From contig DATILI010000317.1 in NCBI GenBank assembly GCA_035476635.1, positions 1 through 38,028 on the forward strand: DNA of 38,028 nucleotides, in the 5' to 3' direction. Every line of letters begins with the position of its first letter. Position 1 is the stretch's first letter. Below, in pieces: positions 31,431-38,028 of this stretch. The position numbers and the translations under genes were made by a program. The notes under the pieces are model-generated. The model saw nothing but the letters and a program-made list of their open reading frames with translations, did not search any database and was not told the origin of the DNA. The stretch is from DATILI01 sp035476635. GTDB taxonomy: Bacteria; Pseudomonadota; Gammaproteobacteria; Burkholderiales; Burkholderiaceae_C.

Positions 31431-32693
31431 TCAGCTCAGGTGGACCCGGGCGAACTTGCGCTTGCCGACCTGCACCACATAAGTGCCGGCCGCGAGCTTG
31501 AGGCCTTTGTCGCCCACCACGCTGGAGTCCACGCGCACGCCGCCGCCATCGATCAGGCGGCTGGCCTCGGATGTCGAGGGCGCGAGTCCCGCCATCTTGA
31601 GCAAGGCGCCGATGCCCAGCGGGGCGCCGGCCAGCAACACCTCGGGAATTTCGTCCGGCACGCCGCCCTTGCTCCGGTTGATGAAATCCTGCTCGGCCGC
31701 GTCCGCCGCGCCGGCGTTGTGAAAACGCGCGGTGATTTCCTTGGCAAGCATGACCTTGGCGTCTTTGGGATTGCGCCCGCCCTCGACCTCCTTGCGCAGG
31801 CTTGCGATTTCGGCCTCGCTCTTGAACGACAGCAAGGTGAACCAGCGCCACATCAAGGTGTCGCTGATCGACAGCACCTTGGCGAACATGGTATTGGGGT
31901 CTTCGCTGATGCCGATGTAGTTGTTCTTGCTCTTGGACATCTTGTCGACGCCGTCCAGGCCCTCCAGCAGCGGCATGGTCAGGATGCACTGCGGCTCCTG
32001 GCCATATTCCTGCTGCAGGTGGCGGCCAACCAGCAGGTTGAACTTCTGGTCGGTGCCGCCGAGCTCCAGGTCCGACTTCAGCGCCACCGAGTCGTAGCCC
32101 TGCATCAGCGGGTAAAGGAATTCATGCACCGAAATGGAGCGGCCATCCTTGAAGCGCTTGTTGAAATCGTCGCGTTCCATCATGCGCGCCACGGTGTACT
32201 TGGCGGCCAGCTGGATCATGCCCATCGAACCCAGCGGCAGACTCCACTCGCTGTTGTAGCGGATCTCGGTCTTCGCCGGGTCCAGCACCAGACTGGCCTG
32301 CTTGTAGTAGGTCTCGGCGTTGGCCTTGATCTGCTCGGGGGTCAGCGGTGGGCGCGTGTTGTTGCGCCCGGACGGGTCGCCGATCAGGCTGGTGAAGTCG
32401 CCGATCAGGAAAATCACCTGGTGCCCCAGGTCCTGCAGCTGGCGCATCTTGTTCAGCACCACGGTGTGGCCGATGTGGATGTCGGGCGCGGTCGGGTCCA
32501 GGCCGAGCTTGATGCGCAGCGGCACACCGGTGGCTTCGGACCTCGCCAGTTTCTTCACCCAGTCGTCCTGGGGAATCAGTTCTTCGATGCCCCGCAGGGT
32601 CACCGCCAGTGCCTCGCGCACACCGTCTGTCGGCTGGACCGCCTCCGAGGTGGGTTTCTGAACACCTTTTGTTTCGTTAAGGCTGTGATTCAT
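31431..32693 (-). CDS. tyrS: Tyrosyl-tRNA synthetase
   Basis: This class I aminoacyl-tRNA synthetase charges tRNA-Tyr. The 420-residue product has HIGH at 73-76 and KMSKS at 251-255. It also has the tyrosine-site segments FLIGDFTSLIGDPSGRN and FLYPLMQGYDSVALKSDLELGGTDQKFN, and a C-terminal S4-type RNA-binding domain (LIDGGGVRVDSSVV, GTYVVQVGKRKFARV). It is of the TyrRS-2 (TyrZ-like) subtype by the HIGH form and length. The start at 32693 has only a weak ribosome site. It is convergent with tetR (21 bases between stops) and divergent from the M23 peptidase gene. Confidence 0.97.
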   Translation of the reverse strand: MNHSLNETKGVQKPTSEAVQPTDGVREALAVTLRGIEELIPQDDWVKKLARSEATGVPLRIKLGLDPTAPDIHIGHTVVLNKMRQLQDLGHQVIFLIGDFTSLIGDPSGRNNTRPPLTPEQIKANAETYYKQASLVLDPAKTEIRYNSEWSLPLGSMGMIQLAAKYTVARMMERDDFNKRFKDGRSISVHEFLYPLMQGYDSVALKSDLELGGTDQKFNLLVGRHLQQEYGQEPQCILTMPLLEGLDGVDKMSKSKNNYIGISEDPNTMFAKVLSISDTLMWRWFTLLSFKSEAEIASLRKEVEGGRNPKDAKVMLAKEITARFHNAGAADAAEQDFINRSKGGVPDEIPEVLLAGAPLGIGALLKMAGLAPSTSEASRLIDGGGVRVDSSVVGDKGLKLAAGTYVVQVGKRKFARVHLS

Positions 32694-32729
32694 AAGGGTT
32701 TTTTCAGATGCAACAGCCCTGGAACTGGC

Positions 32730-32735
32730 TATACT
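32730..32735 (+). promoter_or_regulatory. Possible -10 box for the M23 peptidase gene
   Basis: TATACT matches five of six -10 bases; no good -35 lies at the right distance (TTTCAG at 32702 is too far). It lies in the 197-base gap between tyrS and the peptidase start chosen here, where I see no other gene or RNA structure. If used, the in-frame ATG at 32708 would be upstream of the transcript start. Confidence 0.35.
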
Positions 32736-32890
32736 TTTGGTTTCCGAGCGTGGATTTTAGTGGTCCTGCCCCCGAGCGTCCCGGCGAGACGCAGCCCGCA
32801 GCTCCGCGGGAGGGCCCGTGTCCTGCTTCTGGTCCCTTTTTCTTCTTTGATTGCGTGCCGCTCCGGTGGCCCGCCCGCTGGAACCGTACC

Positions 32891-34264
32891 TTGATTTCAA
32901 ACCGCCCGGACTCGCTGCCCCAGCTTGCACGCTCTTCCTCCAGCCTCCTGGTCCGTGGCCTGACCCGGTATCCCCGCCGCATCATGCTCGGCGTGGGTGC
33001 GGTTTTGCTGGGCACCGGCGTCACCGCGTTTGGCATCGCACCACTGGCCCCCGATGCCGCCAACCTGCCTGTGCGGCAAGTGATCGAGGCACTGGACACG
33101 GCCCCCTTGGGTGCCCCGCTGCTCAACGATCTTTCTGTGCCCGCCGCGTCGCTCACGCTGTTCCGCAGCGACCAGGTGCGTCGCGATGACACCGCCCAGA
33201 GCCTGTTGCAGCGCCTCGGTGTGGCCGACTCGGCGGCCCTGGCGTTTCTGCGCGACGACGCCACGGCGCGCCAGTTGTTCACTGGCCGCCCCGGCAAGCT
33301 GGTCACCGTGGAAACCAACGACCGCCACGAACTGCAGCGCCTGAGCGCACGCTGGCTGCCCGACGACGAGCGCCAGTTCCAGCGCCTGGTGATCACCAGC
33401 GGCCCGCAGGGCTACAACGTGCAACTCGAAACCGCCGAACTCACGCCCAGCGTCCGCCTGGCCGGCGGCGTCATCAACAGCTCGCTGTTTGCCGCCACCG
33501 ACGCCATCGGCCTGCCCGACAGCGTGGCGGTGCAACTGGCCGAGATCTTCGCGTCCGACATCGACTTCCGTCGCAACCTGCGCCAGGGTGATCACTTCAG
33601 CGTGGTCTACGAAAGCCTGGAAGCCGACGGCGAAACCATGCGCGCGGGTCGGGTGCTCAGCGCCGAATTCGTCAACGACGGGCAAAAACACGAAGCCATC
33701 TGGTTCGAGGAACCCGGACAGAAGGGGGCCTATTACGGCTTCGATGGCCAGAGTTCGCGCAAATCCTACCTGGGTTCACCGCTGGAGTTTTCCCGCGTCA
33801 GCAGCGGCTACGGCATGCGCTTCCACCCCATCTCGGGCAAGCAGAAAGCCCACCTGGGCGTGGACTACGCCGCCCCCACCGGAACGCCCGTGCGCACCAT
33901 CGGTGACGGCGTGGTCACCTTTGCAGGCTGGCAACGCGGCTACGGCAACGTGATCGAGGTCACCCACCGCGATGCCCAGTCCACCCTCTTTGCCCACCTG
34001 AGCCGCATCGATGTCCGCAAGGGCCAGAAGGTCTCGCAGGGTGACCGCCTGGGCGCTGTGGGCTCCACCGGTGCCTCGACCGGCCCGCACCTGCACTTCG
34101 AATTCCGCGACCGGGGCGTGCACCGGGACCCGCTGGAAATTGCCCGTCAGAGTGAAAACATCCCGGTGAGTCCGACGTTCCGCGCCCGCTTTGAAGCGGT
34201 GGCGCAGTCGCAGCGGCAACACCTCGCCGCAGCAGCCACGGTCCAGCAGGCCAGCGCCGAATAA
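32891..34264 (+). CDS. M23 family peptidoglycan metalloendopeptidase
   Basis: The 457-residue protein (from TTG 32891; an ATG at 32708 gives 518 but the extra part is proline-rich and unlike the family) has one membrane anchor at about residues 32-51 (MLGVGAVLLGTGVTAFGI). A periplasmic region with OapA/LysM-like repeats follows (ASLTLFRSDQVRRDDTAQSLLQRLG). The lysostaphin-type M23 domain has zinc ligands in KAHLGVDYAAP (HxGxD) and GPHLHFEF (HLH). Such enzymes cut peptide crosslinks of peptidoglycan in septation or wall growth. The gene is divergent from tyrS and ends before a strong terminator. Start uncertain; function fairly firm. Confidence 0.87.
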   Translation: MISNRPDSLPQLARSSSSLLVRGLTRYPRRIMLGVGAVLLGTGVTAFGIAPLAPDAANLPVRQVIEALDTAPLGAPLLNDLSVPAASLTLFRSDQVRRDDTAQSLLQRLGVADSAALAFLRDDATARQLFTGRPGKLVTVETNDRHELQRLSARWLPDDERQFQRLVITSGPQGYNVQLETAELTPSVRLAGGVINSSLFAATDAIGLPDSVAVQLAEIFASDIDFRRNLRQGDHFSVVYESLEADGETMRAGRVLSAEFVNDGQKHEAIWFEEPGQKGAYYGFDGQSSRKSYLGSPLEFSRVSSGYGMRFHPISGKQKAHLGVDYAAPTGTPVRTIGDGVVTFAGWQRGYGNVIEVTHRDAQSTLFAHLSRIDVRKGQKVSQGDRLGAVGSTGASTGPHLHFEFRDRGVHRDPLEIARQSENIPVSPTFRARFEAVAQSQRQHLAAAATVQQASAE

Positions 34265-34294
34265 GCGCTCCGTCCGCCGGCCTTCCCCCCAACA

Positions 34295-34327
34295 AAAAAG
34301 CCCCGCGAGAAATTCGCGGGGCTTTTT
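34295..34327. terminator. Bidirectional intrinsic terminator between the M23 gene and htpX
   Basis: A nine-base perfect stem GCCCCGCGA (34300-34308) and TCGCGGGGC (34314-34322), with loop GAAAT, is flanked by six A on the left and five T on the right. It therefore ends transcripts from both sides: the M23 gene on the plus strand and htpX on the minus strand. Confidence 0.93.
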
Positions 34328-34374
34328 GTTGACCGGGAAGCCACCGATCGAATCGGGGCTTCAGAACGCAGGGA

Positions 34375-35244
34375 TCAGAGTTTCTGCAGGGCTTCGATGC
34401 GCTCTTCCATCGGCGGGTGGGTCGAGAACAGCTTGCCCAGGCCGCCGGTGATGCCCATGGCCTGCATGGTTTTGGGCAGCTCGCCGGGGGTCAGGCCACC
34501 CAGGCGGGCCAGCGCGTTGATCATGGGCTGCTTGCGACCCATCAGGCTCGCAGCACCCGCATCGGCGCGGAATTCGCGCTGGCGGCTGAACCAGGCCACG
34601 ATGATGGCGGCCAGAAAACCCAGCACGATGTCCATCACGATGGTGGTCACCATGTAGCCGATGCCCGGGCCGGAGTTGTTGTCGCTGCCGCGGCGCAGGA
34701 AGCTGTCCACCGCCTAGCCGATCACGCGGCTCAGGAACACCACGAAGGTGTTCATCACGCCCTGGATCAAGGTCATGGTCACCATGTCGCCGTTGGCCAC
34801 GTGGGCCACCTCGTGGCCGATCACGGCCTCGACCTCGTCCCGCGTCATGCCCTGCAGCAGGCCGGTGGACACCGCCACCAGGGCCGAGTTCTTGAAGGCG
34901 CCGGTGGCGAACGCATTGGGCGCGCCGTCGTAGATCGCGACTTCGGGCATGCCGATGCCGGCCTTCTCGGCAAACTTCTGCACCGTCTGCACGATCCAGG
35001 CCTCGTCGGCGTTCTGCGGCTGGTTGATGATGCGCGCGCCGGTGCTCATCTTGGCCATCGTCTTGCTCATCAGCAGGGAGATGATGGCGCCCCCAAAACC
35101 GATCACGAGCGAGAACCCGGCCAGTGCCGTCATGTCCAGCCCGTTGGCGGTGAGGAAACGGTCCACCCCCAGGATGCGGGTGGTGACCAGCAGCACCGCC
35201 ATGACGGCGAAGTTGGTCAGGACAAACAACAGGATGCGTTTCAT
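34375..35244 (-). pseudogene. htpX: Heat-shock membrane protease HtpX, interrupted by an in-frame amber codon
   Basis: HtpX is an inner-membrane zinc metalloprotease that degrades damaged membrane proteins. From ATG 35244 (GGAG upstream) the frame reads two N-terminal helices, then the active site GHEVAHVANGDM, to codon 176. Codon 177 is TAG at 34716-34714. The same frame then continues without a gap (AVDSFLRRGSDNNSG) through helices 3-4 and the third zinc ligand Glu in QREFRADAGAA to the normal end EALQKL; full length would be 289 residues. The family usually has Tyr at the stop position (IGYAVDSF-like), so TAC or TAT to TAG is the simplest cause. The truncated product lacks a zinc ligand. 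Sequencing error, a recent mutation or suppression are all possible. Confidence 0.85.
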
Positions 35245-35325
35245 GCAATCTCCAGGGAAGGGAACAACGGGCAAATCATAGTGGGGGCGGCAGACACCGA
35301 TTTCAAGCTGGGGCCATGTTTGGGC

Positions 35326-36711
35326 TCAAACCTGCGGCAGCAGGTAACGCCGCTCCCAGGCGCTGATCTCGTTCAGAAAATGGTCGTGCTCCAGCGCCTT
35401 CACCGCCAGGTAACCGCGCACGAAGCGTTCACCCAGCAGGCGCGGCGCGTGCTCGCTGGCTGCCATTTGTTCGTGGGCGGTGTCAAAAGTTCGCGGCAGA
35501 CCACGCGCCTGGGCATAACCATTGCCCTCCACGGGCGCCGTGGGCTGCACCTTGCCTTCCATGCCGGCCAGCCCGGCGGCCAGCGTGGCGGCCATGGCCA
35601 GGTAGGGGTTGGCATCGGCGCCCGCCAGGCGGTTTTCCACCCGGCGTGCGACCGGCGCGCTCACCGGCACGCGCAGGCCGGCGGTGCGGTTGTCGTAGCC
35701 CCACTGCACATTGGTCGGCGCCTGGCTGCCGGCCACGTAGCGGCGGTAGCTGTTGACGGTGGGCGCGTAGATCAGCATCAGGTCCGGCGTGCAGCTCTGC
35801 AGGCCACCGAGGTAGTGGAAGAAGGCCTCGCTGGCCGAGCCGTCGGCGTTGCTGAACACATTGCGACCCTGCGCGTCCACCACGCTCTGGTGCAGGTGCA
35901 TGGAGCTGCCGGCCTGGCCCGCGATGGGTTTGGCCATGAAGACGGCGTTGAGACCGTGCTGCAAAGCGATCTCGCGCGCGGCGGTCTTGAACAGGAAGGC
36001 CTGGTCGGCCACCGCCACCGGGTCGCCGTGCAGCAGGTTGATCTCGTACTGGTTCTCGCCCACCTCGTGCAGCCAGGTGTCGGCACGGATGCCCAGGCCG
36101 TCGATGGCGGCATGAAAGGCATCCCAGAACGGCGCCAGCTCGTTGAGTGCGTTCAGGCTGAAAGCCGACTGACCCACCTCGGGGCGACCGCCCTTGCCGG
36201 TGGGTGAGGCCAGCGGCAGGGCTGGGTCGGTCATGGCGGCGGTCAGGTAGAACTCGATCTCGGGCGCGATCACCGGCGTGAGGCCCAACGCGGTGTAACG
36301 CGCCACCACGCTCTTCAGCACCGAGCGCGGCGCGAATTCGCACAGGCTGCCGTCCATTTCATAGGCATCGTGCACCGCGAGGTAACGCGGCGTGCTGGCC
36401 CAGGGCGAGCGCTTGAGCGTGGCGAGGTCGGGCACCAGGCGCACGTCCGGGTCGCTGTCCGGGAAGACCGGGTCGTAGCTGTATTCGCCCGTCACGCACT
36501 GCATGGGGATGGCCTGGCAGATGCGCAGTTCGCCGCCCGCTGCAAAGCTGGCCGCGGGCATGAGCTTGCCGCGCGGGTAGCCGGTGACGTCGGCAAACAG
36601 GCATTCCACGTCGCGCACGCCGCTGGCTTTGAAATGGGCGGCGAGCTGGGCGCGGTCGGCGTTCTGCGACAGCTTGAGGTGAGACCACGAAGGGGAAACG
36701 GGCAAGGTCAT
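35326..36711 (-). CDS. Glutamine synthetase family protein (PuuA-like gamma-glutamylamine ligase type)
   Basis: The 461-residue product has the beta-grasp N-domain (DVECLFADVTGYPRGKLMP) and the catalytic domain. The latter has APEIEFYL (Mg-binding Glu), HEVGENQYEINLLH, KPIAGQAGSSMHLHQS (ATP and metal site), NRTAGLRVP and ENRLAGADANPYLAM. The EVGENQYEI and ADANPYL forms fit the gamma-glutamylpolyamine synthetase branch rather than true GlnA, and the adenylylation loop of GlnA-I is not evident. Polyamine or another amine as substrate is inferred. ATG 36711 with TGGA upstream is preferred; an earlier GTG-type start at 36768 would run over the DUF3025 stop. It follows the DUF3025 gene by 53 bases on the same strand. 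Confidence 0.88.
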   Translation of the reverse strand: MTLPVSPSWSHLKLSQNADRAQLAAHFKASGVRDVECLFADVTGYPRGKLMPAASFAAGGELRICQAIPMQCVTGEYSYDPVFPDSDPDVRLVPDLATLKRSPWASTPRYLAVHDAYEMDGSLCEFAPRSVLKSVVARYTALGLTPVIAPEIEFYLTAAMTDPALPLASPTGKGGRPEVGQSAFSLNALNELAPFWDAFHAAIDGLGIRADTWLHEVGENQYEINLLHGDPVAVADQAFLFKTAAREIALQHGLNAVFMAKPIAGQAGSSMHLHQSVVDAQGRNVFSNADGSASEAFFHYLGGLQSCTPDLMLIYAPTVNSYRRYVAGSQAPTNVQWGYDNRTAGLRVPVSAPVARRVENRLAGADANPYLAMAATLAAGLAGMEGKVQPTAPVEGNGYAQARGLPRTFDTAHEQMAASEHAPRLLGERFVRGYLAVKALEHDHFLNEISAWERRYLLPQV

Positions 36712-36764
36712 GGGTTGTCCAGCAAAACAAACGGGAGCGCCGTCGGCGGACGGCGCAGCGCGCC

Positions 36765-37541
36765 TCAAACGGGCACGCGCCTGGGGCGAAACACGCCGGC
36801 GTCGGTGTAATACGCGGGGTCTTCATTGGCGGGCCACCAGCCCGGCACCCCCAGCACGGGCAGGGGCGTGAACGGCTTGGCACCCAGCCCGGCGGCCGTC
36901 AAACGACCGGCCAGCCAGGCGTCCCAAGCCGCCAGATCGTCCCCCAGGGCCAGCGGCACCGGCTCGCGATACACATGGCCGGTGATGGACTTGTAGGGGG
37001 CCACCAGCTTTTCGGTCAGCGCGTGACCAAACAGTACCAGCCGCGCCTGTGCCCACAGGGGCCGCAGCGCCACGAAGAGGCGGGTCCATTCGCGCGCGAT
37101 CAGCGCCTCCCAGAGCTCTTCAGGGGCCTGCAACAGCACCGCGTTTTCATCAAACAGGGTGATCGCATCGCGCACCGGCCCACGCACCTGACCGACGCCG
37201 GCCTTCGCGATTTCAGTCGCCTGCAGGCGGTTGAGCAGGCGCTTGGTGGCGGGGAAGCGCATCCACACCAGACCGTTGAAGAAATCGTGCAGGCCTTCGC
37301 GCGTGGGCACGCTGCCGGTGTCGAAGATGAACCGCTCGTAGGCCACGCCCTCAGGCAGATCGGTCTGCGGCACAAAGCGCGGGCCAGCGGTGCCGATGCG
37401 CTGCGTCAGCGCCTGCGGCAGCGGAACACCCTGTTCACAGGCGCCGCGCACCGACGCGCCGTCTTCAGCGAACGGCGCGTTCCAGGGCTGAGACCAGTCG
37501 GGCGCCGGCCAGGTCTGCACCGCCTCGGAGAACGCGCACAT
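36765..37541 (-). CDS. DUF3025 domain protein
   Basis: The 258-residue soluble protein has the DUF3025 pattern: YERFIFDTGSVPTREGLHDFFNGLVWMRFPATKRLLNRLQA in residues 69-109, then DAITLFDENAVLL and ALTEKLVAPYKSITGHV. It ends with LPVLGVPGWWPANEDPAYYTDAGVFRPRR. No biochemical function is established for the family. It is widely seen beside pyrC in Burkholderiales, as here, where pyrC ends four bases upstream on the same strand, so the two are likely cotranscribed. No signal peptide or membrane helix is seen. The start ATG 37541 lies just after the pyrC stop. Confidence 0.9.
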   Translation of the reverse strand: MCAFSEAVQTWPAPDWSQPWNAPFAEDGASVRGACEQGVPLPQALTQRIGTAGPRFVPQTDLPEGVAYERFIFDTGSVPTREGLHDFFNGLVWMRFPATKRLLNRLQATEIAKAGVGQVRGPVRDAITLFDENAVLLQAPEELWEALIAREWTRLFVALRPLWAQARLVLFGHALTEKLVAPYKSITGHVYREPVPLALGDDLAAWDAWLAGRLTAAGLGAKPFTPLPVLGVPGWWPANEDPAYYTDAGVFRPRRVPV

Positions 37542-37545
37542 GGAC

Positions 37546-38028
37546 TCAGGCGATCAATTTCCAGGGCAAGGCTTCACCCGACCGCAGGGGCTTGAGTTCG
37601 GCCTCGCCAAACGCAAAGCTCTCCGGCGGCGTCCAGCTTTCGCGCTTCAGGGTGATGGTGCCGGTGTTGCGCGGCAGGCCGTAAAAATCGGCGCCAAAGA
37701 AACTGGCAAAACCCTCCAGCTTGTCGAGCGCGCCCGCCGCGTCGAAGACCTCGGCGTACATCTCGATCGCGGCGTGTGCGGTGTAGCAGCCGGCGCAGCC
37801 GGTGGCGTGTTCCTTCAGGTGGGCCGGGTGCGGCGCGCTGTCGGTGCCGAGGAAGAACCGGGGGTTGCCGCCCGTCGCCGCAGCCACCAGGGCCTGGCGG
37901 TGGGTTTCGCGCTTGAGCACCGGCAGGCAATACCAGTGCGGGCGGATGCCACCGGTGAAGATGGCGTTGCGGTTGTAGAGCAGGTGGTGCGCGGTGAGGG
38001 TGGCACCCAGGAACCGGTCGGCCTCGGC
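37546..38028 (-). CDS. pyrC: Dihydroorotase PyrC (C-terminal part)
   Basis: The gene enters from the right edge; about 160 residues of the C-terminal half are present, from AEADRFLGATLTAHHLLYNRN to the stop at 37548-37546. PyrC closes carbamoyl-aspartate to dihydroorotate in pyrimidine synthesis with a two-zinc site. The visible part holds GGIRPHWYCLPVLKRETHRQ (substrate binding), the catalytic Asp and the metal region in FFLGTDSAPHPAHLKEH, then CAGCYTAHAAIEMYAEVF and the normal ending EALPWKLIA. An internal GTG at 37920 is not the real start. It belongs to the class I/E. coli-like short dihydroorotases. It is four bases from the DUF3025 gene. Confidence 0.95.
   Translation of the reverse strand, partial: AEADRFLGATLTAHHLLYNRNAIFTGGIRPHWYCLPVLKRETHRQALVAAATGGNPRFFLGTDSAPHPAHLKEHATGCAGCYTAHAAIEMYAEVFDAAGALDKLEGFASFFGADFYGLPRNTGTITLKRESWTPPESFAFGEAELKPLRSGEALPWKLIA

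Noticed and set aside
31403..31437. Inverted repeat GAGCTGA/TCAGCTC between tetR and tyrS as a terminator
   Set aside because: The stem is only seven bases with a 21-base loop and no T-run; it mostly comes from the two stop regions.
32708..32890. Extension of the M23 peptidase to the ATG at 32708
   Set aside because: The extra 61 residues are proline and aromatic-rich without family likeness, and a TATACT box lies inside the stretch.
32694..32890. A join between two different genomes near the tyrS-M23 gap
   Set aside because: Gene style shifts slightly after this point, but tyrS beside an M23 peptidase gene is a normal Comamonadaceae order and no sequence sign of a break was found.

Overview
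The window looks like a piece of a high-GC betaproteobacterial chromosome, most likely Burkholderiales, family Comamonadaceae (Rhodoferax, Polaromonas, Hydrogenophaga, Acidovorax and relatives). This rests on protein style, dense GC-rich operons with 1-4 base overlaps, and the linkage of tyrS, an M23 peptidase, pyrC and a DUF3025 gene. The genus cannot be fixed by reading alone. No rRNA, tRNA, CRISPR array, transposase, integrase or phage gene was seen. No gene-free stretch exceeds about 200 bases.

Region 1 (1-11285, +) is a type II secretion operon: the end of gspI, then gspJ, K, L, M, N, D and E, and after an interruption gspF. Between gspE and gspF sit two family 2 glycosyltransferase genes of visibly lower GC, joined to each other by a TTGA overlap. 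A REP-like run of small palindromes follows gspF.

Region 2 (11403-14534) holds a cytosolic 5'-nucleotidase, a YddA/SbmA-type ABC transporter and a small proline-rich orphan protein. The orphan is preceded by a sequence close to a sigma-28 (flagellar) promoter.

Region 3 (14725-23235) is a cyanophycin locus. Leftward run a zinc-ribbon ABC transporter, a DUF1854 gene and queC, closely spaced. Rightward run two cyanophycin synthetase genes. The first, CphA', has lost the P-loop lysine and several other Mur-ligase signatures; the second, CphA, is intact. No cyanophycinase is present in the window.

Region 4 (23248-26820) has a UspA stress protein, an MFS exporter with a C-terminal extra domain, D-aminoacyl-tRNA deacylase (dtd) and a cation diffusion facilitator.

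Region 5 (26859-30309) has a membrane histidine kinase, a LuxR/FixJ-type response regulator, an exported GlcG/HbpS-like protein and an exported ankyrin protein. Two CGTA-N4-TACG dyads 22 bp apart lie just upstream of the glcG-like gene and are good candidates for the regulator's operator.

Region 6 (30306-31409) is a divergent glyoxalase-fold gene and tetR pair. They are separated by two 17-bp inverted copies of one operator, one of which fills the spacer of a near-consensus promoter.

Region 7 (31431-38028) holds tyrS, an M23 peptidase gene, a strong bidirectional terminator, htpX broken by an in-frame amber codon, a glutamine synthetase-like gene, a DUF3025 gene and the 3' part of pyrC, cut by the window edge.
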